Below, piece after piece: positions 9,814 to 21,919 of a stretch of DNA of 64,000 nt (positions are counted from its first letter, which is position 1; each line of letters starts with the position of its first letter). The DNA is from Strongylocentrotus droebachiensis (lineage: Eukaryota; Echinodermata; Echinoidea; Camarodonta; Strongylocentrotidae). The notes beneath the pieces were generated by a model. That model was given only the letters and a program-made list of their open reading frames with translations, made no database searches and had not been told where the DNA came from. The stretch is from contig JAVYIG010000606.1 of assembly GCA_035222895.1 (NCBI GenBank), positions 450,848 through 514,847 on the forward strand. The letters are read 5' to 3'. The position numbers and the translations under genes were made by a program.

Positions 9814-11931
9814 TTAGGTGGGCTGTATATAATACAGATCACCTTATGTTTTCGTAAGAGCTTTTTTTGTGAGCACGATAACTTGAAAATGGCTCAATCA
9901 AATGCTTTGAAATTTGGCACACATAATGTATAGCCATATGGAAAGAGCACAATAAGGTTTTCAACCTTAACCTTGACTGATGACGTAATCTAGGCGCCAT
10001 TTTGTGAAAATCAACTCATGATCATATCTTCATAACGGAAAGACATTTCTCATTCATATTTACCAGGATCAAGGTCAATATCAGTCCAGTCAATTTCAGG
10101 TAAAAAAACGCGCGCGTACGCCATTATAAGCAATAGCATTTCATGAAGAAAATAAAGAAACGCGCACACGCGCATGCGCGCGCGTTTTCGTTTGTCACGG
10201 CCGAACGCAAAATAATTCCTCCTAGATTTTTTTTAACACAGTATTTCTCATGTTTTTCCGGACAATTTGATACCATGTTTATTTCTTTATGACCATTAAT
10301 AAGGGAATGAGCGTCCGTTTAAGATAAATGTGCGTGCGCGCGAGCTCTTGTAATACATAGCATATATGGGCAACAACATGCCTATACAAAACCCTTATGG
10401 CTCTTGGGGATGGACGGGAACCCTCAATTATTTTCTTCATATTCGGATAAAGTATGAGTCGGAGATGTGATTTCATGTCTCATTTGGCCATTAAGTATAT
10501 CGTGTCATCATCATATTGACCTTGGAACTCAAAATACGAATTTGCATATTATGACGTCAGCATATTTATGGAAAATTAATTGTATCTCTGTAAATATTGA
10601 TTGATTCTCTTCTTAATGTTGATATCTTGTAGTTGAGGCAATTGTCTACAAGTTCACTGCATATTATTTTTCATTTTGATGACATCATCATATTGAAAAT
10701 TGCGATTAAAGGTAACTTGACAGATTTTCTTAATTTGCGTGTTAATCCTATAGAAGGTGCCAATTTAGTTCAAATCATGGATCAACATGACATTAATCTT
10801 TGAGCACTATTTAGCTTATTTGTGCTCTATGTTCTCCCAAATTTTGGTACGTTATAGCTGAGACTATTGGCTATAAAAGTTGTGTCTTTTGTTTTTGGAT
10901 CAGATGTTGGGGTCATGTCAAAATTTTCAATTGAATGTTAAATTCGCAAATTTTGTAGAACATTGTAGGAATTATGCATATGTCACGTTTGTCCTATTTC
11001 TGAAATATAAACGTTAGCAGTCAGTTTTCTAGTATTCAAATTAAACAAGGAAACCCCTTTACTTTCTAGACTTTACTGTCAGACACTATTGAGTGACTGA
11101 CCAATTTTTTTCCCTCTGGTAATAAAATACATTATATGAGCTTAAAGGGTACATGAGCATTTGTCCACATCAATAACCCACTTCTTGTAATGGCCAAAAA
11201 TAATCTATGCGCAGCACAATCTAGGTAAAACATGACGGGTAGAGCATTTCATGGAAGAAGATAAAATTGTGAAAATGCATTCTTCGTTATGTCAATTAGG
11301 GTCAAAGGTGTAACTGCTTATTGTATGGGGTCAATGGTCATATATCGTCTCAATCTATCTTCCATAGATCCATAATGGTCAATATACTACACAGTTGAAA
11401 CTTTTCATATGGATAGACCTTTAAGGTAAAGACCAGCTGGTCATGCGATTGCATTGTGAAAGAAACGTTGTGGAATCGATTAGAAAAGGTTGATCATCTA
11501 GCATATAAGTATTGGTGTGTACTGCAAGGTTTTGGAATCATCAAAATGATAAGAAATTTGGCCCATTCTTCGTAAAGTTACAAGCACTGTACACAGAAAG
11601 ATGTATATGGGACTATACGCACACGTGCGCGACACGTGCGTTTATCTCTCACAGACCATGTAGATAAACTAATTTACCAATTAGTAGGCGGTTTCCCGGC
11701 AAAATTGTTATCATCATGTATTAGTCAAAACATATTCTTTCACACGATTGGTAATAAGAGCTTCCGTTTCATTTTTTGAAATTGGGGCGTTTCCAATACT
11801 GGTTTTTACCTTTAATAGGAAGAGCATTTTAGAAGATAATATAAAATCGTGAAAATACATTCTTCATTATTTAAAACATTAGCATACGTATAACCTAAAT
11901 TGTCAAAGTGACAGATTCAAGTTATTATTAT
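9814..11931 (+). mobile_element. Helitron-like element, long variant, split by a MITE
   Basis: Begins TTAGGTGGGCTGTATATAAT and follows the family body; from about 10960 it carries the longer 3' region also seen at 44330-44910. It ends in TAACCTAAATTGTCAAAG and a degenerate hairpin, lacking a clear CTAG. A TTAA-flanked MITE interrupts it at 11425-11811. The related element at 44780 lacks that MITE and preserves the empty site (GATAGACCATAATAGGAAG). Confidence 0.6.
11425..11811. mobile_element. TTAA-flanked MITE, family M1 (387 bp)
   Basis: Inverted ends GGTAAAGACCAG and CTGGTTTTTACC lie between TTAA tetranucleotides at 11421-11424 and 11812-11815. Other members are at 23299-23655 plus 29767-29803, 42534-42908 and 62464-62830. 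The family has the interior TATCATTTTGATGATTCC-like block and a TGTATATGGGACTA-like block. TTAA targets suggest piggyBac-type or Kolobok-type mobilisation, but TTAA could be part of the repeat itself. Confidence 0.75.
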
Positions 11932-12440
11932 TCCCATTTATTATTCTGCCATTAATTTGTTCGCAGGATATCTCATGAATGAATAAAGCCATTATCATGA
12001 AACTTGCCATGATGATTAATAATAATATAACTTAGAATTGTGACACTTTTCAGTAACTCAAAATTATCGTGACGTCATCCAGGCGCTATTTTGTGGAAAT
12101 CAACTTTTAATCATTATCTTCATAACAAGTCATCAAAACTGAACCATATTATATGAGTCGGAGATATGATTTCTTTTCTCATTTGGCCATTAAGTACATT
12201 TTAACGTCATCATAATGGCCTTGGAAGTCAAAATACGAATTTGCATATTATGACGTCAACATATTTACAGAAAATGATTGTATCTCTGCAAATATTGATC
12301 AATTTTCTTCTAAATTTTGATACGTTGTAGCTGAGACAATTCTTCACAAGATTATTACCAATATTTATTTATTTTGATGACGTCATTAGATTGTTTGCTT
12401 AATATGCGTCTTATGCCTATGGGAGGTGAATGATACTACA
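11932..12440 (+). mobile_element. Helitron-like fragment
   Basis: The start (ATTTGTTCGCAGGATATCTC, then GCCATTATCATGAAACTTGC) matches the 5' body of the element at 43079-44910. It carries the GTGACGTCATCCAGGCGC block and trails off near 12440. It lacks both termini. Confidence 0.55.
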
Positions 12441-12636
12441 TTCCAGTCTAGACTTGTTCATTATGTTGCGTATGTAGTGCGTCGAAATATCAGTTCAATG
12501 ATTGGTAGGCTCTGCAATCAGGCGAAAATTTGAGCTTGTTTAGTAAATTAATAGTTTAATCATATAACAATTGTCTATCGAATACCTGAAGGGGGCGCTA
12601 TACCACTTTTAAATCTAGATAAGTCGGAAACTACAA

Positions 12637-13121
12637 CATGTTTCTCAATCCCCAGATTTTCCACTCTAGATGGGAAGTTAAGGGAATTTCAGTATAAACT
12701 TTTACATAACATCATATTTTGTAATGATAAATTGTATCTTTTTGGATTAACACAGTCAAATTTATGTTCCTTTTGTAGAAAAGAAGTAGAAACCTATCGT
12801 CATATCTTCTTTGAATGTTCTGAAGGGACCAGAATATGGAATGAGATGGGAAACAGTTTAAAGATGTTTCAGTTTCTTAATATGCAATGGATTGATGTGT
12901 TGCTTGGTTTCAGAAAAAATATGAAAGATAATATATTGTTAAATCATGTATTGATTATGGTCAAATATATGATTTACAGTAATCGTAAACATGGAAAGTT
13001 CCCAACTAGTAAAGAAATATGTAAGGCTGTAGAGAACTCAAAAAAAGTTGAACATGAAAAAGCAAAATTAAAGGACAAACTGCCAATACATTATCAAAAA
13101 TGGGAAAATTTTACCCCTTAA
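12637..13121 (+). pseudogene. Tx1/L1-type LINE ORF2 C-terminus (zinc-binding domain)
   Basis: An open frame of about 160 codons encodes the extreme C-terminus of a non-LTR reverse transcriptase. It contains LDGKLREFQYKLLHNIIF, then the zinc knuckle LCSFCRKEVETYRHIFFEC (C-x2-C-x8-H-x4-C), then a basic tail ending at the stop at 13119-13121. The KLREFQYK...CxxC...H....C order is typical of the region downstream of the RT thumb in L1/Tx1-clade ORF2. The endonuclease, RT palm and thumb are all missing, so this is a 5'-truncated copy, as expected from target-primed reverse transcription. The 3' portion is undamaged, so the insertion may be fairly young. Confidence 0.8.
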
Positions 13122-13745
13122 GGCAGGGGAACTGATTGTATATATATATTGTAATTCCTGTTTCCTGTTCACTCACTCACTTTCCCATCGATCCGGACAT
13201 TTATCTGCTATCGTGTTTGCTTGTTTTTTTATATTTCATATTTATATTTTTTTTAAATAACGGTATAGTTACAGACCTCCACTGATACAAGACCCTTATA
13301 TAGTTATAATGAAAAATGCACCATATCATTATGTCAATATAACAAATTTTGTCATCATGGGTTATGAAGCAGCACCTTCACCTTATACTTTTTGTTTATA
13401 AAAGAAAATCTTTGTTCAGATTGCTAAATTTATTTTGAACTAATTAATTTGCATATTATGTTGTAAAAATTGTTCCTTTTTATAATGTTGTATCCACCGT
13501 CACCTTTTCCTTTTTAAAGGAATTGGAGCACATTCTGTACACTTGTTTGAATGTGTACTATATTAGTTTGGATACTTATGGAAAATATTTTTTTAAATAT
13601 GTCTTTGTTTATAATGTATGAGACAATGTACTACATGTATGTTTATACTGTAAGAACAATAATTGTGTTCCTATTCATCATTTTGTATAATTATGAAGAT
13701 CTGAATAAAGGCAAAAAAGCTTTAAAAAATATTTAAAAAATCGTC
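13122..13745 (+). mobile_element. 3' UTR and A-rich tail of the Tx1-type LINE
   Basis: AT-rich sequence after the ORF2 stop, ending in AATAAAGGC-like polyadenylation context at about 13704 and an A-rich tail (AAAAAATATTTAAAAAA) at about 13725-13740. No other coding potential is convincing. Confidence 0.6.
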
Positions 13746-13837
13746 ATTTAAAACAAATAAATCATCATCATCAATATCGTCATTATCGTATTTATGAATA
13801 TTATCATTATATCATCATCGGCACACTTTCATGATAC

Positions 13838-13893
13838 AAAAATAGCATACGTATCACCTAATTTGTCAAAGTGACGAATTAAAGTCTAGTTTT
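13838..13893 (+). mobile_element. Isolated Helitron-like 3' terminus
   Basis: ATACGTATCACCTAA followed by the hairpin TTTGTCAAAGTGACGAA, then TTAAAGTCTAG|T. This equals the 3' end of the 43079-44910 element. The rest of the element is missing upstream. Confidence 0.65.
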
Positions 13894-14594
13894 AATTGTT
13901 ATCATATCATTATTATCATCTGTATTGTCAGCATATTCTACAATGGCAGTAGTATAGTATAGTCATGTAGAAGTAGGCCTAGTAGTAGAGGTATCATTCT
14001 GATCCTTATTATCCTGATTATCTTTTGCAATACGTCTATATAGACGATAAACTCACGACAATTTACAATTGTCATGAATCATTGTCTTTAAGCTAACCAT
14101 TAAATGCATCTGGTTCGAATTTTGCTTAGGTATTTGGTACGTGATGATTTAAATGGTAGAAATGAACTTGTGTCCTATTCATTCTAGTCTTATTCATTTG
14201 CATTATGTTTTATTCATTCAAGTTCTAATGTTTCTGACTGTTTTTAAGACAATATCTTTTTTGTCGATCATAGTTCTATGTAACTTGATATCTCACGGTA
14301 ATTATGAGAGAAAAGCAATGCAAGCAATGCAAGCAATGATTTCTGAATTGTAGCGACAATCGCGTTCGCCTTTGCTGTTCTTCAATAATATTTGACAAGC
14401 AGTATTAATTAATTTTTCAAGGACTCATGATAAATTCGTTTAACAGTTGATCACCCTCGGTTGATTCTTTTGTTCGGATTATTTGGCGGGGAAAATAGAA
14501 GTGAATGTATTATTATTCTTGTTTGTTCATCGTCTGTAAGATGCTCTTTGAATCAAAAACAGCTTTTAGTGTTAGGCTTCCTGAAAGAAATTTA

Positions 14595-14728
14595 AATTGT
14601 TGTTAAGAAATTTTTGGTTGCACTCTGTAGATTATGATGATGTGTTTGATCTTTTTTTTCAATACAAGATCAAACACATGATGAAAATCTACTGGCTGCA
14701 TGCCAATAAGTTCTTGACAACAATAACA
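14595..14728. repeat. Long imperfect hairpin (~57-bp stem)
   Basis: Arms at about 14596-14652 and 14665-14727 pair over most of their length: ATTGTTGTTAAGAA with TTCTTGACAACAAT, GTAGATT with AATCTAC, and a perfect TGTGTTTGATCTT / AAGATCAAACACA next to a ~12-nt loop. It could be a foldback MITE or a hairpin RNA precursor. The rest of 13894-15092 shows only simple repeats (CT-rich at 14860-14905) and no gene. Confidence 0.65.
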
Positions 14729-15092
14729 AAAATGTGAGCTATAGTGCTATTCGGTGTGGCGTACACATGGCAATCACATGGTAGATAAAATTATGATCAT
14801 CAGTACTGGGTCAAATAAATTAAAGAGAACTGAATTTGAACCCGTGCCATAGGCTACCCTCTCTCGTTCTCTCTCCCTCTCTCTCCCTCTTCATCGCCTT
14901 ACTTTTCCCTCTCTTACCTCCCTGTGCATTTGTATGCCTCGATAATACAGAAAATAAACAATAATATTCTTTCTCTTCCCCTCCTTCTTCCTAGTACATG
15001 TAGTAGGAGTAGTATTAGAAGCAGTATCACAATAATAATGACAACAATTATTATTATGGTTGGTGTCGTTACTAATGTAATTTTTGTAATTA

Positions 15093-16339
15093 TCAGGTGG
15101 GCTGTTTATTGTACAGACCACCTTATAATTTCGTTAAAATTGCCTTTATTTATTTATTTATTTATTATATATTTTTCTTATTTCTAACCACTTTTTTGTT
15201 GGCAAGATAACTTGACAATGGCTCAATCAAATGCCTTGGAATTTGGCACACATATGTATAGGCATATGTACAAAGCACAATAACGTTTTCAACATTGACC
15301 TTCACTGATGACGTCATCTAGGCGCCATTTTGTAAAATTTTACGAAAATCAACTCATGATCATATCTTCATAACCAAAAGCTATTTCTCATTCATATTTA
15401 TTATGTTCAAGGTCAGTAACCATCCGGTCAATTTCAGGTCAAAAAAACGCGCGCGTGCGCGTACGTCCGCGCGACAATGCGCGCGCAAAACTTTGAAATG
15501 CTCAAAATCGTCTCAAAATCATTTTGCATACGTTTTAGGCCATTCTAAGCATTTTATAAAAAATCGCTCACACGCGCGTAAAACTATTGCACAACATATA
15601 ATCGCCAGTTTCTTTTCTTTTATAATATTCCACATATATTTACAAACAAATTGATACCATGTTTGTCTCTTTATGACTATCAATAACGGAATGATCGACC
15701 GTTTAACATGAATTTCCGTGCGCGCGAGCTCTTTTAATACATAGCATATTAGGGAAAAAACATGACTATACAAGATCCATTGTAGCTCTTTAGGATGCAA
15801 AGTGACCCCAATTTTTGGGTCATATTTTGATATAGTATGAATTGGAGATATTTTTTCATGTCTCATTTGACCCTCAATTAACTCATGACGTCATCAAAAT
15901 GGCCTCCGAACTTAAGATTCCAATTTGCATATTATGACGACGGTATATTTATGGGAAATTGATTGTATCTCTGTAAATATTGATCGATTTTCTTCCAAAT
16001 TTTGATATGTTCTAGCTGGGACAATTTCCTACAAATGCGGTTGCTATTATTCTTCATTTTGACAAAGGCATCATGGCGTATTTTTGCGGTTAAAGGAGGC
16101 ATGTCCATTTTTCACATTTTGCGTGTATTTTCTATGGGACATGACTTTTTCTCAAAACTCGATTCTACATTCCCGTCTTTCGCGAGCAATATCTACGTCG
16201 TTTTAGCTTCATTTACGCTGAACTTCGAGTATGTTGTAGCTGAGACAAACAGCTATCTCAAATGTACCCTTTATTTTGTCTCAATTTTTCGTTGGACCAG
16301 CCCACCTATACTTGTTCCAAACAAGTATTACAAATCTAG
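15093..16339 (+). mobile_element. Helitron-like non-autonomous element, full length (1247 bp)
   Basis: Begins A|TCAGGTGGGCTGTTTATT with a partner GTACAGACCACC. Ends CAGCCCACCTAT, stem-loop ACTTGTTCCAAACAAGT, ATTACAAAT, CTAG at 16336-16339, then T. Flanks are A and T with no duplication, as for Helitrons. The open frame at 16002-16439 is shared with 9319-9762 only because the 3' ends are near-identical DNA; I do not consider it a gene. Confidence 0.75.
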
Positions 16340-16630
16340 TTTATTTTTATTTTTTCGACCCACTTTTTGTGAGCAAGATAGCTTGAAAATGGTTCAATCA
16401 AATACCTTGAAATTTGGCACACATATGTATAGGCATTAGTACAAAATAGAGAAAAGTTTTCAACTATGACCTTGACTGATGACGTCATCTAGGCGCCATT
16501 TTGTAAAATTTTCTAAAATTCAACTCATGATCATATCTTCATAACCAAAAGGTACTTTTCATTCATATTTATCATGATCAAGGTCAATATCAGTCTGGTC
16601 AATTTCAGATCAATTTCGATTTACAGAGGT
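16340..16630 (+). mobile_element. Helitron-like 5' body fragment
   Basis: Continues with GAGCAAGATAGCTTGAAAAT, AAATTTGGCACACATATG and GACTGATGACGTCATCTAGG, which match the early body of the preceding element. It breaks off after GGTCAATTTCAGATC at about 16620. Confidence 0.6.
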
Positions 16631-17132
16631 AAGTGAAATCACGTTACTCCAGTCGCGTGATAAATTGGTGTTTTTTATAGGTGAGATGAACACGTGAACA
16701 GGAGTACACATTTTTTTTCTAAACGAAGGCACGTGTCGATAACGTTTAAATTTAGTTCAAAAGGCACCATACTTCAAAAATAACTTAAAATACACTCCCA
16801 AAAGAGGTTGTTTTTAGTGTTCTGTTTATTGGGGAAATAAGACATAATACAGTGCGTCCCAGAATTATCGATGTTTTATCCTAAGTTAATTACAATTATG
16901 ATTAATAAATTACACATATTTGTAACGCTTAGATCCTCCTCTTTCATTTGTTGCAACTCATATGATGTATTTTTCACGCATGAGTGATTGAAAACAATTT
17001 GAAGAGAAGAAACTAAAAAGTCGTTTTCACTGGCTGCCTGCCGTTGCAACAAACAGAGTTGACAAAAGACTTAACTCCGTTTCGTTGACGATCAGCCATG
17101 CTTCAAGCCCCCCCCCCCCCCCCTCCCCCTCA

Positions 17133-17182
17133 CATCCCATTGAAACGCGTGTTAAAGTTAATACACGCATTTCAATGGGATG
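17133..17182. repeat. 20-bp-stem hairpin
   Basis: CATCCCATTGAAACGCGTGT and its inverted copy (one mismatch) surround a ~10-nt loop, next to a poly-C tract. The rest of 16630-17540 shows no gene, only a (TA)n run at about 17445-17492. Confidence 0.8.
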
Positions 17183-17773
17183 TCAGTGAACTTGTACTTA
17201 TGGCGGTTTCGTGAGACGCTGCCCTGGTGTCCGTCTATCATTTTTCCCTGCACGATCATTCAGATGTGACGCGGCGAAACCCCGGCGTTTTTTTTATGAT
17301 GACGTAATTGTGATGGCGGCACCGGGAACCCCCCCACTCCTCCCCCGATCGGGGAAATATAAAGGAAAAGGGAAAACAACGTGAGATAATATAAGAAGAT
17401 ATTTTGCTAGAAAACGCCCTTCAAAAACTATACAAATATATTTTGTATATAATTTATATATATGTATATATTATATATATATATATATATATTTTTAACC
17501 AACAGCAATACAGCAATATAATACATTTCATACAATGTGTTAACATAATTATACAAGAAGAGACTAGTTGGTGGTAAAAGTGCCAGATAATTAAAGTTGA
17601 GTCTAACCCCTTAAACAGCTAAACAAAGTATTTTGGTACTAATAAGTTTAGAAATCGTAGCAAAACAAAAATAATGAATTTACTATTTCAATCGAAATAA
17701 GAGTATACTTCACAATGTCCTACATTATACAACTGATAATGTAAAATAGAATTTGTGTACATTTGCAGAGTAT

Positions 17774-19710
17774 TTAACTTGATATTTCATTCATGATTAT
17801 TTTGTTCAACAAATGTCTTGTAAAAGAATACCTAAACCTATTTATAGACCTTGTTAAACTGACATTAATCAATAATAGGTAATCTATTCCAAAATTCACT
17901 GCCCACAAAAAACAATGATAATTGACCTTGTGGCGTTCTAAATTTTGAAAGACGTAATTGCCCACCTTCTTTTTGTATTGCGGAATAGCTATGCTCTATA
18001 ATTCACAATACTCTATTAAAACATGAGGCAAATTGTCGTTGATTAGTCTAGATCAAACATGAAAGTAGAAGTTGATAAATCATGTCAATTATACACATTT
18101 AGGATTCGCAATCTTTTAAGTAATGGAACTAGAAGTTGTCCATTCACGAGTTGTCATTTTCTGTGAATACAGTATACTTTTAAGGCTAGTCTTATAAGTG
18201 CTTCCCTACACCTCTATTCCGTAAGAAATGTGTGGTTGTATGAATGCTTTATATAATAATATCAGAGTACGGCTAGGAACAAAATATCGCAATCTAAATA
18301 GCACTCCAACTGTCTTTCTAATACATTGATTTACAAAACGAATATGACTATCCCAAGAAATATTTAATGTGAACCCCAACAAAAGTGGCAATATCAACCT
18401 CTTCAACTTCCTCACCAGCGATTTTCAGTTTACCACACATACCTATTTCCCCCTCCTACTACTTGTTAACATGCATGGAATTAGTTGTCATTGAATTAAT
18501 TGTAAGTTTGTTAATAATGTACCACTTATGTATCTTTTGTTTGTTGTTATTTATTACATTTACATTAATTTTACCCTGGTCAGCAGGAAAAATATGAAAT
18601 AGGGCGGAATCATCGGCAAACAGCCGAAGAGTGAAATAATCAGTTACTGTTGGCAAATCGTTTATATAGTTCAAGAACAGAGTTGGCCCTACTACTGATC
18701 TTTGTGGAGCACCAGGGGCTGATCCACGTAGCGATTATTCCGGCCCGGCCCCCCCCCCCCTAGCCCCCCCAAAACGATAAAAAAATAGGATAATAACGTA
18801 AAGTTAACCTTTATAAAACAAAAAACATAAGCGTCCCCCCCCCCCCCCCCCGCTTATTCGCCGGCCGGCTGAGTCGGCTCTAAATATTTCCTGAAAAATT
18901 GGACCAAAAAAAAGTGCCTGACGGGTGAACAAAAAAAAAAATTAAAAAAAAAAATTCTCACGAATTAGGTGAAAAAAAAAAAAATTGGTCTCACCTCCCC
19001 CCCCCCCCCCCCCCCCCGCTTATTCACCGGGTGACTGAGTCGGCGCAAAATATTTCCTGAAAAATTGGACCAAAAAAAAAGTGCCTCCTACCCCCCCCCC
19101 CCCCCCCCCCCTTATTCACCGGTGGCTGTGTCGCAACTAATATTTTCTCACGGATTGGCCCCCCCCCCCTTTGCCCCCCCCCCCCCCCCTCTTCCCGCCG
19201 GCTGGATCCGCCACTGTGGAGCAACACATATTATCCTCTTCCTTTCAGATAACGTTTGACCACACTGAACAAATTGAAATCTACAGTAGGCTTGCGGGTG
19301 CACCATTGTGTGAGAGAGAGGGAGGATTGAGAAGTCCTGAAAAGGACTCTCGGTAATCTTTCTTGAGGGTGTGTAGTCCTGAAAAGGACTGTTGGTGTAG
19401 TCTTACTGAAATCGGTAACTGAGATAGTCCTTAAACCGTTCCAGAGGTAATCCTCGAATGCTATAATTGGATAGTAATGTTTACTCAGTAATATATTATG
19501 ATTCATTGTGTCAATTTTGTTTTTAATTGATGAAGATACCAAGAGTTACTTTCCCCTGATCAATAGATTTCAAAGTATTTTGTATCAAGTTGATCACTGA
19601 CAATTCATTTTTTAGTACTATATTTCTTCCGGAATCCATATTGATGGTAATAGAATGTATCATTTTTTTCTTTCTAGAAATTGAATTAATCTGATATATA
19701 TCAATTTTTC
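17774..19710 (-). pseudogene. Reverse transcriptase pseudogene
   Basis: The coding region runs from the RT finger motif YGFRKKYST (near 19640) to the C-terminal tail near 17774. The catalytic FADD tetrad is intact at about 18610, in the frame 18459-18674. Motif A is altered: KNKIDTMNHNILL where KAFDTVNHxILL is expected. Frames shift at least near 18440, 18200 and across the MITE, and there are in-frame stops in the finger region. It cannot make functional protein. Confidence 0.8.
18713..19216. mobile_element. hAT-type MITE (504 bp), 7/8 TSD match
   Basis: Ends CAGGGGCTGATCCACG and GGATCCGCCACTG; target copies TGGAGCAC (18705-18712) and TGGAGCAA (19217-19224). It has several long C tracts with CTTATTC(A/G)CCGG-like repeats between them (about 18850, 19017, 19110). 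It splits the LINE reading frame and so is younger than the LINE. Confidence 0.85.
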
Positions 19711-19930
19711 AAAACTTTGCCTATGACAGGTAGAACCGATATTGGTCTATAGTTACCTGAATCTTCTCATATATTTATTTTATCTGGAACCTTCCCAGTT
19801 TCTAATGAAAAGTAAAATATATGCCAATGGATGTGAAATCCAAGGAGCACTATCTTTAATTAACTGCACTGGCCTATGGCATGCTATTGTGACCACAAAC
19901 CTTTTTGGTATCAAGTAACAAAACTTAACT

Positions 19931-20307
19931 TCTAACTTCAACTGCAGTTATTGGTTTCCAAAATAGAGATCGCTTTATATTCTGCCCCCCCCCCCCAAAA
20001 AAAAAATAATAATAAATAAATAAAAAAAAAATACATATGGAAAACGTTGTATCATCCGCTCAATCTGACTTGCGTGCATAGAACAAATAAGCATTTTTCC
20101 AAGAAAAAGTGAAGTTTTCTAAAATGTGCGTTTCTTTCCAGCATTGGGGTGCCCGGAAGTCACTCGGGTAACATTTCATAAAGTATAATAATATAAAAAT
20201 ACCATATGCAAATTTTCTGTACTTTTGTCCGAAAAATATATTTATCCAGCACAATGTCGTCTCTTTTTGCGTTGGAGAAGAGCAAATAGCGAGTTTCAAT
20301 CACACTT
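19931..20307. other. No recognisable gene
   Basis: Contains a C tract with A-rich run (about 19984-20030) and otherwise unique-looking AT-rich DNA up to the start of the paralogous segment. Confidence 0.45.
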
Positions 20308-20930
20308 TGCCCCCCCCCCACTTTTAAGTACCTCGAAAGTGCCCATTTTTACATAGGTCTAGTGCCCCTTTAACTTTGTAAGAATTGCCCCTTTTTAAAT
20401 AGGAAAAGTGCCCCTTTTACTTTGAAAAATGGCACTATTACTTTGTTAAAGTGCTCCTTTTCCCTTTCTACCTCTGATAAGTGCCCCTTTTATTTTGATA
20501 CGTGCCCCTTTTCCTTCGACAAATGCCTATTTTCATTTACAATTATTGTCAATTATCCATTCTCATAAGTGCCATTTTTTTATCTTTAGCAAGTGCCCCT
20601 TTTAACTTTTGATAAGTGCCCCCTTTTTCTCTGATAATTGCCCTATTTAAATCTGAGAGGTACCCCTTTTACTTTGACAAGTGCCCCTTTTTAACTCAGA
20701 TAAGCGAACCTTTGCCCCCTTACCTTATGATAAGTGCCCCCATTACGAAAAAAAGAGCTCGTTCCCCTTCTCATAAATGCCCCTTTTCACCATATGAAAA
20801 GTTTCCCTTTTAACTTCAGATAAGTGCCTCCTTTACCTCCGATAATCGCCCCTATTCAAATCTGGGAGATGCCCATTTTACCTTGACAAGTGCCCCTGCC
20901 CTCCTGATTCCCCTCCACCTCGAAATATGC
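20308..20930. repeat. ~25-bp minisatellite (AAGTGCCCCTTTT family)
   Basis: About 25 imperfect units of the form AAGTGCCCCTTTTACTTTGA with variable spacers. The same array, with small unit differences, is at 36940-37560. ORFs through it are repeat artefacts. Confidence 0.85.
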
Positions 20931-21639
20931 GCCTTGTCTCATATATTATCGCGAACTTCGTGACAAAATTCGCGACGAAATATGCGACTACTCGCATATT
21001 TTTTCAAGCCTTTGCTAACAAAATATATTTAAATGGTCTCTGAGAACAGACTAACACAAAAGAATCATGTATGATTCTCCAGCCATGATTTTGGGCGCCT
21101 TTATAAAGTTCGATTCTTCAGGGGTAGTACAATGTTTTAATGTAGAGATTATTATCATTTTTAATATGATCAAAGCATCGTTTGGTTGTTTTTTTTAATG
21201 TAAAAGGGCATGTTTTTGTTCGTTATTGTTCTTCTGTAAACTGTTTTGGATGAAAAAGAAAATGTACAAATTTAGTTTTTAATTGAAACTGATTTAACTT
21301 CTGAGTGATGTAATTTGTATTGACTTTGTATTGATTTGTACTACTTCTTTTTATAAAAAATAAACATTTTATCAAATAACCCCCCCCCCCCCCCCCACCC
21401 CCACCCCCACCGGAGGGTCTACGGAACACATGAAAGTATGTGAAACAGACATGGGTGTTGTTTTCCTGACGCAATTTAAATTGAATGGTTATAAGATATA
21501 TTTTTGCAGGTGTTTTGTAATTGTTGTAATTTATTATGCTATGTTATGTAAATGTTTTATCTTTGTATAAAAAAATAAAAAGCACAAAAAACACACGAAC
21601 ATCTTAGATGGTGGACTTTGCCCCCCACCCCCGCTTCGG

Positions 21640-21651
21640 TGCGCATGCGCA
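21640..21651. promoter_or_regulatory. Perfect NRF1-type palindrome
   Basis: TGCGCATGCGCA matches the NRF1 consensus (YGCGCAYGCGCR). It lies ~260 bp upstream of the ATG + splice donor at 21902. In copy 2 the equivalent (about 38278) is damaged to TGCCCATGCGCA. Confidence 0.45.
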
Positions 21652-21901
21652 GAACATGACAGCGCAATAATATAAAGAGTCAGTATGAGAGGTAACATTT
21701 TAGTCATTAATGTTTGCGGCGTGTTCGGGTCGTTAAACATAATCGTTAGCGTTGTTTTTTAATCTCGTATCATACCAGCTTACCTCTTAACCCAACGGTA
21801 ATTTTCCTACAATCAGCCCTGGACTAACGTATAATTAACATCAACTGATTTTGGAACATTATCTCTAAGATTTCCGCATCGATTTGACTTGCAAATCAAT
21901 A

Positions 21902-21919
21902 ATGGAGCAAAAATATCAG
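21902..21919 (+). other. Putative first coding exon end (MEQKYQ | GTAAGC)
   Basis: ATG followed by five codons and a strong donor CAG|GTAAGC. In copy 2 (38540-38557) the same six codons differ at two third positions only, both synonymous (GAG/GAA, AAA/AAG), and the donor is identical. A TTCTTCCTTGTTTTAG acceptor-like site at 22004-22019 would give a stop after four codons, so the real downstream exon, if any, is unknown. The sample is too small to prove selection. Confidence 0.25.

Larger units (their letters stand above)
17540..19930 (-). mobile_element. Non-LTR retrotransposon, 5'-truncated, minus strand
   Basis: Minus-strand translation in shifting frames gives successive RT landmarks: NYRPISVLPVIGKVL (about 19740), YQYGFRKKYST (about 19640), KNKIDTMNHNILLSKHYY, APQRSVVGPTLFLNYINDLP, LRLFADDSALFH, LGFTLNISWDSHIRFVNQC and a C-terminal LTRSINRFRYSFTRHLLNK. 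It is interrupted by a hAT MITE at 18713-19216 exactly before the PQxSVVGP motif. A duplicated GTCCTGAAAAGGACT palindrome lies at 19334-19390. Jockey/CR1-group affiliation is inferred from motif style only. Confidence 0.8.

Noticed and set aside
9319-16439. Similar 145-147-codon ORFs at 9319-9762 and 16002-16439
   Set aside because: They coincide with near-identical 3' ends of two Helitron-like copies, and the frame runs through the terminal hairpin. Similarity reflects recent DNA copying, not a conserved protein.
20616-20813. Repeated Pro/Phe-rich ORF, also at 37269-37466
   Set aside because: Translation of the ~25-bp minisatellite; units are not multiples of three and frames are arbitrary.
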